Assembly: GCF_000003815.2 (NCBI RefSeq) | Contig: NC_049981.1 | Span: 1,039,328 to 1,103,327, forward strand | From: Branchiostoma floridae | Taxonomy: Eukaryota; Chordata; Leptocardii; Amphioxiformes; Branchiostomatidae | Direction of reading: 5' to 3' | Length of the DNA: 64,000 nucleotides | Shown: piece after piece, positions 21,311-34,288 of the stretch | Numbering within the stretch: the first letter of the stretch is position 1 | Layout of the letters: the number at the start of each line of letters is the position of its first letter | The notes under the pieces: model-generated | Database searches by the model: none | What the model was told of the DNA's origin: nothing | Seen by the model: the letters and a program-made list of their open reading frames with translations, nothing else | Translations under genes and position numbers: made by a program

Positions 21311-24149
21311 CACGGTAAAAGTACATCTTAACCTAGATCGAAGATCCAAATAGATTGGACTAAAACTTAGTACTTATTTATAAAATTTAAGAGTATTCGT
21401 TCCGTAATAGCGAAGACCACTGTTGCCTTCAACATTTAGGAAATAATAGTTTTTTTCTTGATGAAGAAGGAAAGTAGTTGAATCTTTGTGGACGTTCCAT
21501 GTATCTTAGATGGATTCCTGATGATGAAGTAGGTCTATATTGACTTTTAAATTTGGTGATTAAAATAATAGTTTGTCTCGATAAAGCAGAAAAGTAGTCT
21601 CCATTGGAAGTTAGTGAACCACTTCTTGAAACTTTAATGTATACCTGGTGGTACCAAAGGCAATTGTTAAATGCTAACACATAGTAAAGAAAACAAGTAG
21701 GTTTTTCTCGATGAATCAAGTTAGAAGTTTGGAATATTTTTTTTCAAATTCATCTTGAATCTTTAATCTATGTCTGGTGGTGACAAAGGCCTTTGTTGCA
21801 CTATTGGACTATCGTTTTGATGTTGTGATTGCACAAAGCAGTGAGGCTAGGGGCTACAGAAACTGACATGGACACCGCCCGATGCACTATTTGGTGCATG
21901 AAGGACTTAAATAGCTTTTCATTATCTTAAACATCTTTGTATAAGACAAATACTATCGTTGAAATTAGGCTGAGGTGAGAGTTGGTGAATTTTTTAAGAA
22001 ATATTTTAATTAGATGTATTTCTTTTGGATCATCAGTTAGTATTGTTTGCTTATATATTCTTAGTACTAGACAGACCTCACAAAAATTTGCAATCGGAAT
22101 CAAGGAATAAGTTTGAATGAGAAATGTAAAGAAAGATGTTGATTTTTTTTAGAATTCTAGTGTTATGTATTATGAGACATGACAGATCTCTGTTGATGTT
22201 TTTTTTTTCAATAGAGAAAAGAGAAATAAAAGTATTAAGATAAATGAATGTTGATGGAAGTTACATTAGAATCTTTAACATGGAAACGTCTAAAAATGGT
22301 TAGAGAACCTGAGACGATGAAAAGATAAAATACATGAGTGTTTCCATTATTGAACTCATCTAAATGTTGTAAGTCATAAAATGTCATACGCTGTATTTTT
22401 TCGTTTTGCAAAGATGAAATAACAAAAACATTTTAGTTTTAAAAAAAGAAAAACATACTTTTTGCGGTAGAGAAATCTGAATGTGTTGTTTGGTGGCTTA
22501 GAAGTCGAAGTGAGTTTAGCAGATAAACCGAAATGTATACTTGGTTTTGGTTAATACTGATATCAATTCAATTGTTTCCACTTATTTGTTCAAGAACATT
22601 GCAGAAGACATGTAAATTTAATTGCCTCGTATAACATCATTGTAAACTAGATCCCATTTGAAGTCGCTGCGAGGGTTGCACTTTTCATGAGGCCTGAATA
22701 AATAAAAATTAAGTACCACTGTACGTTAAGATGGTGCAAAAAGGAAGATTGTTATGTTTACAAATAGTTTTAATAAGTCAATTGTATGAAGTAATTTAAA
22801 TTTAAAGTTCATCTGTGGTCCGGTCCTTAGCAAGATTTTAAACACAACTTTCTGTAATGAAAAGGTTCATCATTGACACTTGAAAACATCTGCGAGAACA
22901 CGAGACAAGGTCCGAGACTTGGATTTAATGCTCACCAATAAAATATAAATCTTGCTACAGAAAAAAATGAAAGTGTGTATGGCATTTTGTATCGTATTAG
23001 AGTTTTTGTCAGTGAATTAGGCCCTTTTGTTTTCAATTAGTTGGTGAGAATTCGCATTACTAACGTTCGGTGACCATTTGTATTTCTAATCAGTTTTAGT
23101 GGTAAAGACATGTTCCTGAAGAGTTTTATTTATGTATTTTATGTATTGTTTACCTTTGCCAAGACGACCGTGTTTTCATTTACGTCAAGGCGTTTTTAAA
23201 TTGTATGTAGGACAATAGCATTTACCTCGAGAAGCTGTGAGTGGATCTTTATTATACTTTGTATTTCTAGGTGTGTAGCGGCTGTTACCAAGGTATTGCA
23301 GCGGGCTTTTTAATTTCAGATTTGAAGTCATTACAAGTTACGAAATTTAATATTTTATTGTTTTACATCATTTGGAGGAAGCGGCTTAAGAGTTGACTGA
23401 TACAATGATCATCTTGTTTATTGGATTTTTGAAAGTAAAGTGCATATGGTAAAATTATTTGGTAAAATATCAATCATATTTTTCAATTATGATTTGAGAA
23501 GCCTTAATCATTTGGGATCCTACTGAACTATCTATGCACAGTGCAAAACAACGTGGCTAGAACTGTCCGAACTGTCTGTAGCCGCCACGCATCAACTGAT
23601 GCAAGCGAACGATTGATTGATAATAAATTATATGGTAACAAAATATTTCTTCAAAATATTTATGTTATAAACCAACTTAATCTGTAAACTGATTAGGCAT
23701 GATTTGTGATATTGAAAAATGTGTCAAAAATACAATGTTTTTACCCCTTACATACAAGCAATACAAAGAATTCAATTGAAGTTACATCTTTGTGTCATTT
23801 TTTTAAACCTAACTTTCACTGAAAAGCTGATCTTGCTCGCAAAGAATCAGCCTAATGCAGCCGATAACAAACAATGCTTCTTCAATCTTTATCATCAAGT
23901 AGGTGTCTAAGGCTAATCCAAGTTAATATCTGTTCACGGTCACCGACACTTGTCTCTGATGTGCCAATAATGTTAAAATGTTAAGTGTTGGGGTTTTGCG
24001 CTCTGAAAGTTTTCTCTGTAATGTGAAAAGTAGCTCATACTAGGCAATGACTCACCCAAAGTGTGCCAGTACGTCTTGTAAAGACCCATTTATATAATCA
24101 GCTTCTTCCTAATACATGTATTTGGAAAGAGCAATTTATATCATGAGCT

Positions 24150-25890
24150 TCTCATTTGTTACAATCTCTTTCCATGGTGAAAAATACTTTGCGTCATATT
24201 TTTTTCTTTCTAAATCAACCCAGTGTGTCTCTCTTACATCTCCTACCACCACCGGTAGGCATAATACTGCCATAAGAGTAAACGATGATCTACTGATGAG
24301 GAAACTGTGATTTCCGAGATATGCACACTTCAGACATCCAATTATTCCAACACGTTTTAAAAGGCCTTGATAATGATGCATTTGAAGACAACAAGGTCAA
24401 AACTCGGCCTCTTAACGATTCTGCTAAGTGCGTCATGGATGACTTTGGAGTTATACGACGCCAAAGTTTACGTGGGCTTCTGCAACAAAAACTACATGTT
24501 TCCTCTATCAGGGGAAACATAACAAGCGATCGCCATATGTTGCACGTTGTCGCCATTGCCATGAAATAAGAGGACTTGAACTGGGGAAATAGAGTCGACG
24601 AGGGGAGAAAAGGATTTCAAGGAGAGTACAACTTTATACTCGATTTGGGTCAGGTAAAAAGTACAGTAATTTTCAGCATTGATTGTTGTCAACATCTGTT
24701 TGTGCATGTAACATGATAGGGTCAGTCTGTACTCAAATAAATACTAAAGAAACGTTCGGGAGTGGGGCAGTATACTGGTCAGGATGCCAACCAGGTGCAG
24801 ACCTCTATAGAAAACTACTTAATCTTTTTAGTATTTATTTTTTAGGGTAGTCCCAACAACTACTTAAAAGGCAACATTTTCAAACAAATATTTAAAGCAT
24901 ATTACCCATTTCCATTCCATGCAATTGACTTCTCAAAAATTATATATAAAAAGTTACCCCCTACAAGAATGGACACTTCCAACAGCGCCTCCAGCAGGGT
25001 TTGGTCTGATGTTCTTGTGAAATGAATATTGATAGCAGAAAACCGTTTGATATCACTACAAAATATTTGCCATATTTGAAAGGTACATCGTTCACAGAGA
25101 AAAAAAAAATACATGTGTGATGGTGCACCCCACGTACACAACGTTTGCAAGGGGTGGGGGTAGTGGTCAGCGAAAACGATGCGAAACAACGTTAAAAAGT
25201 CAAAGTAGAACGCCTGTTTGTACAGCAGTGGCAAGATATTGGACCTAGCAGAGCAAAGGGCATTTAAGAATCTAACAGAAAACCTAACAGGCTAAAATAG
25301 TGATTGACATGGATCAGGGAAAACACATGGAACAGGGAAAATAACCTCTAAAAACAAAATTTAGATGGATCAGGCAACCATTTAGGAGAATTAACGATAT
25401 GTATCCTTTTATATCTCACTTGGGGATAAAATCAATTAAGGTAGATCCCGACAATATCTCAAGTAGAACTCAAATATCGTAATGCACCTTTTTCTGCGAC
25501 TAAAATGACGATTGGGGAAACAAACTGCCCCCCAAATGTTTTATATTTCCAATTTAAATCGGCGATCTTTGTATGCACATTGCGTCTTCAATGTAAGGGG
25601 CCCATTTCGATTTGTTCTGGTGTGAATAATTCCAATTACTGTAATTTATGCAAACGATCAGAAGAACCCCATTATGCACGAAACCTTTTCAAACTGTGGA
25701 GGGTTTCATGTCGCATAAAACTCCTGAACGACTTATGCTAAAGCTACAAAACTTGATAATCTTAAAAAAAGCTTGTATAACTTTAAAGCCCTTTGATACA
25801 TATTGATACCATCACAGTAATGAGACTAGGTTCTGTGCCTGTAGCTATTTAATGTGAATGAAGCGTGAGCGCTAGCTCGGTTTTGATAAT
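24150..25890. repeat. Duplicated intergenic block, copy 2
   Basis: Partner of 8700-10440. Near-identity is highest in 24690-25580. Confidence 0.7.
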
Positions 25891-28379
25891 GCGTTGACAT
25901 TATTATGCCTCCGAAGGAAAACGTATTACATCTGTCAGTAGCCAATCAGAGATTAGCTAGATAGTAGCTGTTGCCTAATTGTATGTTAATACATTTTTAC
26001 AGGTTTGCATCTATCTAGTATTTTGTCGCACACAACACCATAGGGCGCAGGTGATTCTAATGGTATAGTATAGTTGTACAATGACCAGGTCCCAGGAGGA
26101 AATATTCTTCGTTGTCGCCAAAATGTTGCCTTTTTAGTTTCCGTACAGCGTCAGCACGTGGTTTTCAATCTCTAGCTGTCACGACGTCGGGCCGATTTTT
26201 TTCCTCTATTTTGTTCTGTCTCTAAAGCGCTTTGATACATATTGATACCATAACATTAATTAGATGAGTGTAATTCATGCAAGATATAATTGTAGCTAGG
26301 TAATGTCAAAGGCAGGTGTGAACATATACAGCCCTTGTAGTTAGATGTCAAAAGGTGGGTGCGACAAAGAGAGGCAGTTAGAAATGGTCTGTCCCAACTT
26401 GAACACTCCATCCACCAAGAAGAAAATGGACTGTCCCCACCTGAATAGACCCTTCAGCAATAAGAAATGGACTAGCCCCACCTGAACGACCCCTCCTTCA
26501 GCAAGTTCTAATACTTGATACACACGTACACACGAGGTGCGATGGACGCACAACCAAACAGAAAACAGTGCACGTAATAAAGCTTGCCGTCCGCTTATTT
26601 TACTGCCTGCATAAATTATGGAGATGATCGTCAAAGTTTGCATAATTAACATGTTGCTACATTCCACTCTAATTAAGGAACATACTGTATGAATATGAAA
26701 GGTGTAACAGCTTTTTGTAGTTTTTAAATTGATATGCAAAATACCTCATTTGCATAAATTTCATACCTCATGGTAATCTTAATGATAACAATTACATTTG
26801 ACGAAAAGATTAAACACTTATCATTTAACAGTGAGGTTTTATTAGTAGTTTTCATTTGCTGAAATTATGATAATGAGCTCCCTCAGAGATACACTATATG
26901 GTAGAAATTATCTATTCAAATGGAATAACAACATATATTCCGTCAAATTAGAAAAAAATCTCATTTTCGTCCTTACGTGTTGATAGCACTGTAGTCTTGA
27001 TTAAACGTTATTTAATATCATTTTGACACAATTTGACAGCCCACAAACCAAAGTGCACAATAGTATTGCCACTAAGATAATTCGATAATGAATTTAGTAG
27101 CTTGTGAATAAGTAATAGAGATATAATGATAATCACACTGATGTCATTGGAAACAGGACAGACCATTGGTCACTGATTGAGACATCAAAATTCAACATGG
27201 CGGCCCCCCAGGATGGCAGCAAACACAATACAGGGTTTCGCTATCACGCAGACAATACAGGGTTTCGCTATCGCTACTTTGTAACTCGGTTCTGATGCCT
27301 ATTATATTATATATCTAGCAATTTCATGTGACGTAAGTTTGAGCGTTATATCGGTTTAATAATGGATTAATATTATGTTTTCCCCGTAGAGAAAATTTAT
27401 TTTTGCTAGAGTGCTCTTTTCTTTTCATCTATCAGCAGGAAATCAGAGCTTAACCATAGTGCAGCTGTTGTATGTTTACTAAATACAAGCATTTTTTTAG
27501 AGTTTGCAATAGCAAAACCTATTGTATTATTTTTTTCCGCATACAACACAACAGGGCGCAGATGACTCTAATGGTATAGTATAATCATACATTAATCAGG
27601 TCCAAAAACCAAGCAGTTTTTTCTCCTTTTTTCCTCTTTCCTACGTCAAAGGATGGGATGGGACTAAGTATTAATAAGGTAAGGTAAGGTCAAAAAGGCT
27701 GCGGGAAAATATTCTGCGTTATCGCGAAAGTGCTGGCTTTATAGTTTCCATAAAGCGTTAGCACGTGATTTTTTAATCTCGACGTCGGGCCGATTTTTCT
27801 CCTCAGATGTTTTCAAAGAGATTTTCTTTCATTTGCTTCGGGCGTGGCTTTTCTTCGACAAAGTACGGGCGTCGCAGACTGTCAAGGGAGTCCTGAGAGC
27901 TCGGACCAGCAAGATCGGGATTCATACCCTCCCAACATGATCCGGCGCCACCGGATCCCAAAAGCATCAAACTGCATGAAGTAAAATGCTTGCTTATTTT
28001 TCTGTATCTGTATCTATATAGCCGGTACCACCCTTCGACGTAACACACCAGCTCCGCAGGCACTTTTTGTCATTTTGTACATCATGGAAAGTCTGGAAAT
28101 TACTGAAAATACTTCTGCTGCTTTCTGTATTTATGCCGTGCGGTACTTCAGACCCGCCTGTGGGTGTGGCCTATTAGCATAGCAACGAGAAGAATAGCCT
28201 AGCAACGGACAAGCTTGTTTGTCTTCAAGTGATGTCCAATTCAGGTAGGTTTTCATTTTGGTAACACTATCATCCCTGCTGTAGTTGTTTAAAGAATCTG
28301 GCAGCTTGGTTCTGTACCCTTTCCAGTTTATCTTTGTTTTTCTTTGTATACGGATCCCATACTGTTGCAGCATATTTAA

Positions 28380-29319
28380 CCCTCATCCGACCGTATGGGG
28401 TCATTTTTGACCCCAGGCGTATATTTTAATCTGCCAAAGCAACATTTTTCATCAGAGAAAAAATTCCTTCTATGAATTTGTTTGTATACATGTCTTACAA
28501 CATATACCAATTTTTCACCGAGTTTTGCCCATTATTGTATAAGCTATACTTGAAAGTCTGTGTCTTGTTCGGTGGGGTCAAAAATGACCCCAGCCAATTA
28601 TAAATCATTAATTACATAAATATCAAGACATTTCAATAAAATAACAGGCATTCCTCATCATTGCTATTACAGCAACAAGTTATAGTTGCTTAGATGAGTA
28701 AACACCAAATATTTTGAAAGAAATTTAGTATTTTACTGTAAAACACAGTTTTTCGACATTCTGCATAAATTATGATAATTCACACTAATTACATATGCTA
28801 CTGAAAGTGAAAATGTTTCTAATTAATTAAAAAAAATATATGGACAGAACGTGCAGAAGGAACCTACAAGAAAGATCTTTGCGGGAAAATAGACAACAGT
28901 TATTGTATGTATGTGTTTAGATGGCGGAATATGGTGCATAATTAAGTAATATATTCGTTACTTTTCACAAATATTGTATTTTTCCTTGTTAAATAACATT
29001 ATTATGCTCTCAGTATTATTGCATCATCACAATTATTGTTTAGAAATTGATAAGACAAAACATTGTTTAAGTAAGTTGAGTATGGTAGATTTTCAGAGCA
29101 AATGTGGTTTCTCCTCTTTTTCTGCATAAATTATGATAATGAGTAACAAGTACTGACACCAAAACTTGTCAAAATATTTTTCATAGATTAATGAAACAGT
29201 AAATACATAGAAATGACAAAATAAGCCAGCAAAAATATGTCTATGAGCAAAACAAAATGGGGTCAAAAATGACCCCATACGGTCAGATTCGTCGTAAAAA
29301 TGTAACGGTCGGATGAGGG
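28380..29319. mobile_element. TTAA-flanked nonautonomous element (piggyBac-like)
   Basis: Terminal inverted repeats CCCTCATCCGACCG at both ends, flanked by TTAA (28376-28379, 29320-29323). Each end has an inner ggggtcatttttgacccc palindrome. No transposase ORF. TTAA target and CCC-starting ends fit piggyBac; the family is inferred. Confidence 0.8.
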
Positions 29320-29323
29320 TTAA

Positions 29324-30388
29324 GGTTAGGTCTTACCAGTGACGTGTATGGCGGTATGCATTTTACCCTGGTTGGGCATGCCCACAAGTTGCGTTTGATC
29401 ACCCCCAATGTCTGTTTAGCCTTGGTTGTTATTTTGTTAACATGGATACCCCACTTCACCCCAGTTATTAAGGTAACACCTAGGTATGGATGGCTTTTTG
29501 TGGTTGCTAATGTCTGACCACAAAACTGGTAAGGGGACACATTTGGTGTTCGTTTGTTCGTTATGTGCATGATATAGCGCTTATCAGAATTGAACTGCAT
29601 AAGCCATTTCCTTTGCCATTCTTCCAGGGCGTTCTGATCTTTCTAAAGAAGTTGTGAGTCATTCTTTGCAGATACCTCTCTATATAGCATACAATAATCG
29701 GCGAATAACCTCACACTTGAATCGAGCTGGTCTGACAAGTCGTTTATGTACAAGAGGAAAAGCAATAGTTCCAAGACAGTCCCATGCGGAACTCCCGACG
29801 CTACTTTAACGGCAGCTGAGGTCCTCCCTTCTACCACAACCGTTTTCTCTCTGTTCGTCAGGAACGCCTTTAACCAGTTTAATATAGTACCTTGAATTCC
29901 ATAGTACTCCGGTTTTAATATGAGTCTGCTATGTGGGACTTTATCAAAGGCTTTAGTGAAATCGAGTATTGCTAGATCCACCTGTCTTTTACTGTTCAGT
30001 GCCCCAGCTATGTCGTGAACTGTTAAAATAAGCTGTGTTTTTGTGGATCGCTTTGCTCTAAATCCATGCTGGTAGTCCGTTAGTATATTGTGGCCTTCTA
30101 AGTGTTTCATGATATGGCTATTGATAATGTGCTCCAGTACTTTACAGGAAATACAGGTAAGTGAAACAGGTCTGTATAGTAACTGAGGACCGCTCTGTCT
30201 CCCTTTTTGAAAATGGCGCATATGTTTGCATCCCTCCAGTCTTGGGGGATTTCTCCTGTGTCAAGCGATTGTTGGAAAATGTTATTCAAAACAGGTGCGA
30301 TTTCACTGGCTGTCATTTTGAGGAACCAAGGAGGTATTTGGTCTGGCCCGGATGCTTTGGATGGATTAAGGCCTTGCAACATTTTGTA
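29324..30388 (-). pseudogene. LINE reverse transcriptase, inactivated
   Basis: Minus-strand frames carry RT motifs in order: NPSKASGPDQIPPWFLK, DYQHGFRAKRST, LAILDFTKAFDKVPH, GVPHGT and FADYCMLYR, then the post-RT YLGVTL motif. The catalytic FADD box reads FADY, so one metal-binding Asp is lost. GTVLELLLF replaces the usual GSVLGPLLF. Two frames overlap at 30107-30221, implying a frameshift. Confidence 0.82.
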
Positions 30389-30765
30389 GCCTAATAATTG
30401 TACTTGTAGAAGTGACACTTGCGAGGTACCCAGGGCTGTAGTTGTAGAAATGAAACTTATTGGATAGTTGTAAAAGTGACACCAATATGGAAGCCATGAG
30501 GTGTGGTTGCCAACTTTGATGGTGATGCCAGTCTACCACACTAGTGTCACTTTTACCATACCAGTACATGTCTTAAATACAGGAATGAATGCCGTGATGG
30601 CTCTGATACCATGTTTGTCCTTTTATTTCTTTTTACAACAGTCATCACAACTTTATGGTGCCTATCTTGTTTTTTTTTACCCATCTTGTTTTTTTCGCGC
30701 TATCGCACTATTTTTGCAGTCTGCAGAGGATGTCATCCATAAAATTTACTTGCTGTGGCCTAAGT
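30388..30765. mobile_element. MITE fragment inside LINE
   Basis: Reverse-oriented relative of 16628-17152. The right end ggatgtcatccataaaatttacttgctgtggcc is present; the left end is truncated within interior sequence (agcctaataattgtacttgtag). It separates RT from linker. Confidence 0.65.
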
Positions 30766-31095
30766 AGAAATTTCGATATGTTCCGTAGAAGGGGTGCAGG
30801 GGTTCCCAAGAGATGGCATGTCTGTGGTGTCTTCTTCTGTGAATACACTTTTAAACTGTGAACTGAGTGCTTCTGCTTTTTTGTCGCTGTCACTTATAAT
30901 GGTGCTCCCCACTTTTAGAGTGGCTACCTCAGGCCTCTTATGTATGACTAGAATGTTTTGGGTTTGTCAGTTATAGCTTCACCCAGTATGTTTGCCATGT
31001 ATTTTGAGTGTGCTGATCTTATATGCTTTACTGCACTCCTTTCTTTTACTTTCTTGTACTTATTCCAGTCTTCGTCTTGCCCTATTCTCAATAGC

Positions 31096-31790
31096 TTAAT
31101 TGTAAATACGTTGTTTCTTCCGACAGTGTCCTTTTAAGTTTCTGTTAAACCATGGCAAGTTGTATCTGTTTGATGTCATTTTGATAGGAATGTGCTTGTT
31201 CATTGTGTGCTTCATCTTTCCTTTGAAGTCATCCCATTTCTGTGTCACTGGCATGTCTTTTGTTCTCAGGTCAAAGTTTGTTGCATAGTCCTCAAGGTCA
31301 CTCTTGATAGCCAGCTGGTCAGATTTCGTGCGAATGTACACTTTCCTTTTTGTTTTTTTGTTCTGTTTGGGTGCCAAGTTAACGTCCACTAGAACCATGT
31401 CATGGTCGCGGAAATACTGTGGTTTTCTCAACGATGTTTGGGTTATCAATCAAGACAAGGTCCAAGACATTACCATTTCTAGTTTGTTCCTGAACTGTTT
31501 GGAATAGCCCATGGTTATCCGGATATCCATTTCGTGCAGTAGTTCCTATGCCTGTATGGTTCTGAGCGTTGTCTGTTGTGCTGGCATCCCAATTTATACC
31601 AGGGGTGTTGAAATCTCCGAGAATGATTACGTTGTCGGAGTTTATCTTAATTCCCATTTTATTTATAGAGCAGTTAAGCTCACCCAGACTATTGTCTTGG
31701 TCCGATGGAGGTCTGGAGTATGTACCAATCATAAGCGGCCTCTTTCCTGCAAGTTGGGTTTGTGTCCCTATCTGACGATGGGTTTGTGTC
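31096..31790 (-). pseudogene. LINE endonuclease domain
   Basis: Minus-strand frames contain IGTYSRPPSD, ILGDFNTPGINWD and, after a frameshift near 31420, FRDHDMVLVDV. These are the apurinic-endonuclease-like motifs (GDFN, DH) of LINE ORF2, followed by a basic linker ending LPWFNRNLK. Confidence 0.75.
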
Positions 31791-32937
31791 CATATCTGAC
31801 GATTTTTATCATATTAATTGCTGGAAAACAAATGATGCTTGGATGTTCGGAACAGAAATAGATAGTAATATTTCATAAATATATTGGGAAGTGATATTAG
31901 ATCATACATTGCCAATTTATGATGATCTGAGAGAGGGAATCTCAATGATTTCTACTATCACTGAAGATGTATGTCTGATTTCTAAAGTGTCAGTTTTTCT
32001 GTTTTACATTTGTACATTTATGTAGAATCCCGTTCATGTATACGATGGTTTACTCACAGTAAATATGTTTTGCTTTTAAGCCTGATAAAAGAGAGGGTTG
32101 GAATAATGTAAAAAAGATATATAGAAATGGAAACTAAATAGCGCACGGTTCATGTTAGTTAAACAGGCTGTTTTGTTTCTTGTTACGTAAAACGTCATCA
32201 CTCTCGTGATTAGTCTGCAAGTTGTTTTTATCGCCAAAATCTTCTGTTCGGCTCTTACACAACAGGGCTCTGCAGATCATAAATATGTTATATTCATAAA
32301 CACCCTCCAAGTCAAATTAATGTTGATGTTTCATTTTATACCAAAATTAAATGTCCTAACTTCAATACTTTGGCTTGTAGTTTACAAAACAGAATGTCAA
32401 ATCAATTATTTACTTAGCGCACCATTGACATGCTCCAAAATTTTCTTCAAAACGAAAACATGTATTGTAACGATAGATTTTAAGGAAGAGTTCATTGATT
32501 GAATATTCATTTTCTTCTTACCAGTTCCTAGAATTACTTGTTTAATGTTTGCATGGACATGTTTTCGACGATATAATCAGGTGGGAACGCACTACTCGCT
32601 GAAGGTAAGGCAAATAACATTAAGAGGATCGTTAAATAAACTTCCACATTTACAAGCAGTATTCACTAAAGAAAATCTAAAGACTTGAGTACTTGAATAT
32701 TAGAATACCAGGTAATCAATAGAAAATTTGAAATAATGGCACGCGCAGCGCTCGGATTTTCGATGAGTTCTTACCACCCAAGGACGTCTCATCTTTGTTC
32801 AATGAAGGTCGATATGCAATGGGGTAGTGTTATTCAACCTTACTGTGTGTAATATGACTTGAAAATTGCTCTAGGTGCATTTAAAGAGTCGCAAAATGCA
32901 CAAGTAGGTATCATTGTTATAATCCTATCTTAGATGT

Positions 32938-33354
32938 GTGGGTGGGTACCGGTATAGTAAAGGTCCAGACCTGAACCTAGCTAAAATTTTGTGAAAACTT
33001 GATGAATGGACGATACTTGAAACGACGATCAATGTCGTTACGGAATATTCTTTTTGGTGGAGAATCCGGCGTTCCCTGGCGTTTTAAAATCCCATCTTTA
33101 TGTAAACAACACTAACTGCGTCTGTTTTAGATCACCTTTGACCGTAAAAGCTTGGCAAAATGACTATCAACCCTTCTCTACTTCTGTATTTGTTTCTTTG
33201 TCCCCCAAACCCATGAGCGCCTGTCAACATGATCTGTTTATTGGTGCATCGGTCCAACCGGTCGACTGATTTTTTCAGATCCGTTTTTTCTGGGGCGATC
33301 CAACAAGATAGGGTTTGTACCGGTACACCGTATCGGTACCCACCCCAATTTAAC
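32938..33354. mobile_element. Relative of the accggtac MITE
   Basis: Begins gggtgggtaccggtat and ends tatcggtacccacccc. It contains ttttttcagatccgttttttctggggc, as in the 18377-18809 family. I could not define a target duplication. Confidence 0.45.
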
Positions 33355-33720
33355 ATAGATACTGATGTCGATATGAATTAGGCCTCGACACTTAATGTCG
33401 TTTATTCTTTTAAAGAACCGAGCCTGTTGAGGAAGTGATTTGTGAACAAAACACAATGGCCATTCAGATTATTGTTACAGTTACGGAATATTTAGGTACA
33501 GGTACGGTTCAGGTCCATTACCGTCCATAGAATCAGGTCCAGGTCCGGGACTGAACCTTATTGTCTGTGTGAAAACTCAATTTATACGGAATTTATACGG
33601 TGAAGTTTCCGATTCCCAATGGCGATTTAAAATTTAAAGACTTTGCTTCGGATTTGTTAGCTTCTTGAACCGGGAAGTGCTGCTGAGGTAGCTGGCCATT
33701 TTCTATTCCCGTTCCAAAAT

Positions 33721-33831
33721 CCGCTACTTATTTTTTCAGGTCCATCATTGTTGAACCAGCTCAACAATGAATTGTCATCGTGTGGTGTACGTATAGAGTC
33801 AGTGCATCGTATGGAGACAGATGATCAAGGC
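33721..33831 (+). promoter_or_regulatory. Gene C 5' UTR with acceptor-like site
   Basis: ttttttcag ends at 33739, followed by gtccatcattgttg. Equivalent to 12447 and 49794. Confidence 0.45.
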
Positions 33832-34288
33832 ATGGATACGGAGCAAGAATCCAAAGTCAGGGCACAAAGCACAACTTTGAACGACCGCACCGACGGAACG
33901 ACTGAAACATATAAAGAGAATGCTGAATATGGAATCAGCCATTTTTACGTGTTTGATGACATAGAACCATACTCTGTTACATACGCGTATACGAACGAAA
34001 CATATCATGAAGCAGTAACATCTTTAGGAGATTCGGGTCCTCCTCAGAGTTCAACGACTGATCCAAACGTGTCTGACGAACCTTTGGCCGAGTTGCAAAA
34101 CGATACTTTTGTCGAGAATCGCCCTTCAGAGGACAATAGGGATGTCCGCGATGACAACGGTCCCCGGATCCAACCTAACATACCTAAAGGCAACGCTGGC
34201 GTACATCACCTTCGGAATCCTCCGGATGCGGGCGGTCTTCGTGCAAATCCGATGTACGCTGCAAGCGGTCGTCAACAGGCAGAAAAAG
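33832..34288 (+). CDS. Gene C exon: cytoplasmic tail
   Basis: 457 bp, donor gtacga, ends in phase 1; 152 residues from MDTEQESKV. It contains [18 protein letters not shown] and a single unit ending GLRANPMY. Genes B and D carry two such units. Confidence 0.85.

Larger units (their letters stand above)
28004..31800 (-). mobile_element. LINE retrotransposon (CR1/L2-like), defective
   Basis: Absent from the paralogous positions near 11160 and 48165, where sequence runs continuously, so it is an insertion. On the minus strand, from right to left, it encodes an endonuclease domain, a linker, a reverse transcriptase and a post-RT region. It is 5' truncated near 31790 and ends on the left in a short atacag repeat, as in LINEs with microsatellite tails. 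Frameshifts and two nested insertions (28380-29319, 30388-30765) disable it. Confidence 0.8.
21311..33831. other. Intergenic B-C
   Basis: No host gene supported. The first part parallels the A-B spacer. 26290-27270 has no clear partner and holds three ~43-bp degenerate direct repeats at 26380-26510. The ~21-bp unit acaatacagggtttcgctatc is repeated around 27224-27272. A LINE-derived insertion occupies about 28004-31800. 32200-33831 is the promoter-side region of gene C. Confidence 0.6.

Noticed and set aside
26341-26739. 132-codon minus-strand ORF
   Set aside because: Covers a degenerate ~43-bp direct repeat, which explains its open frame and repetitive Val-Gln-Leu-Gly pattern.
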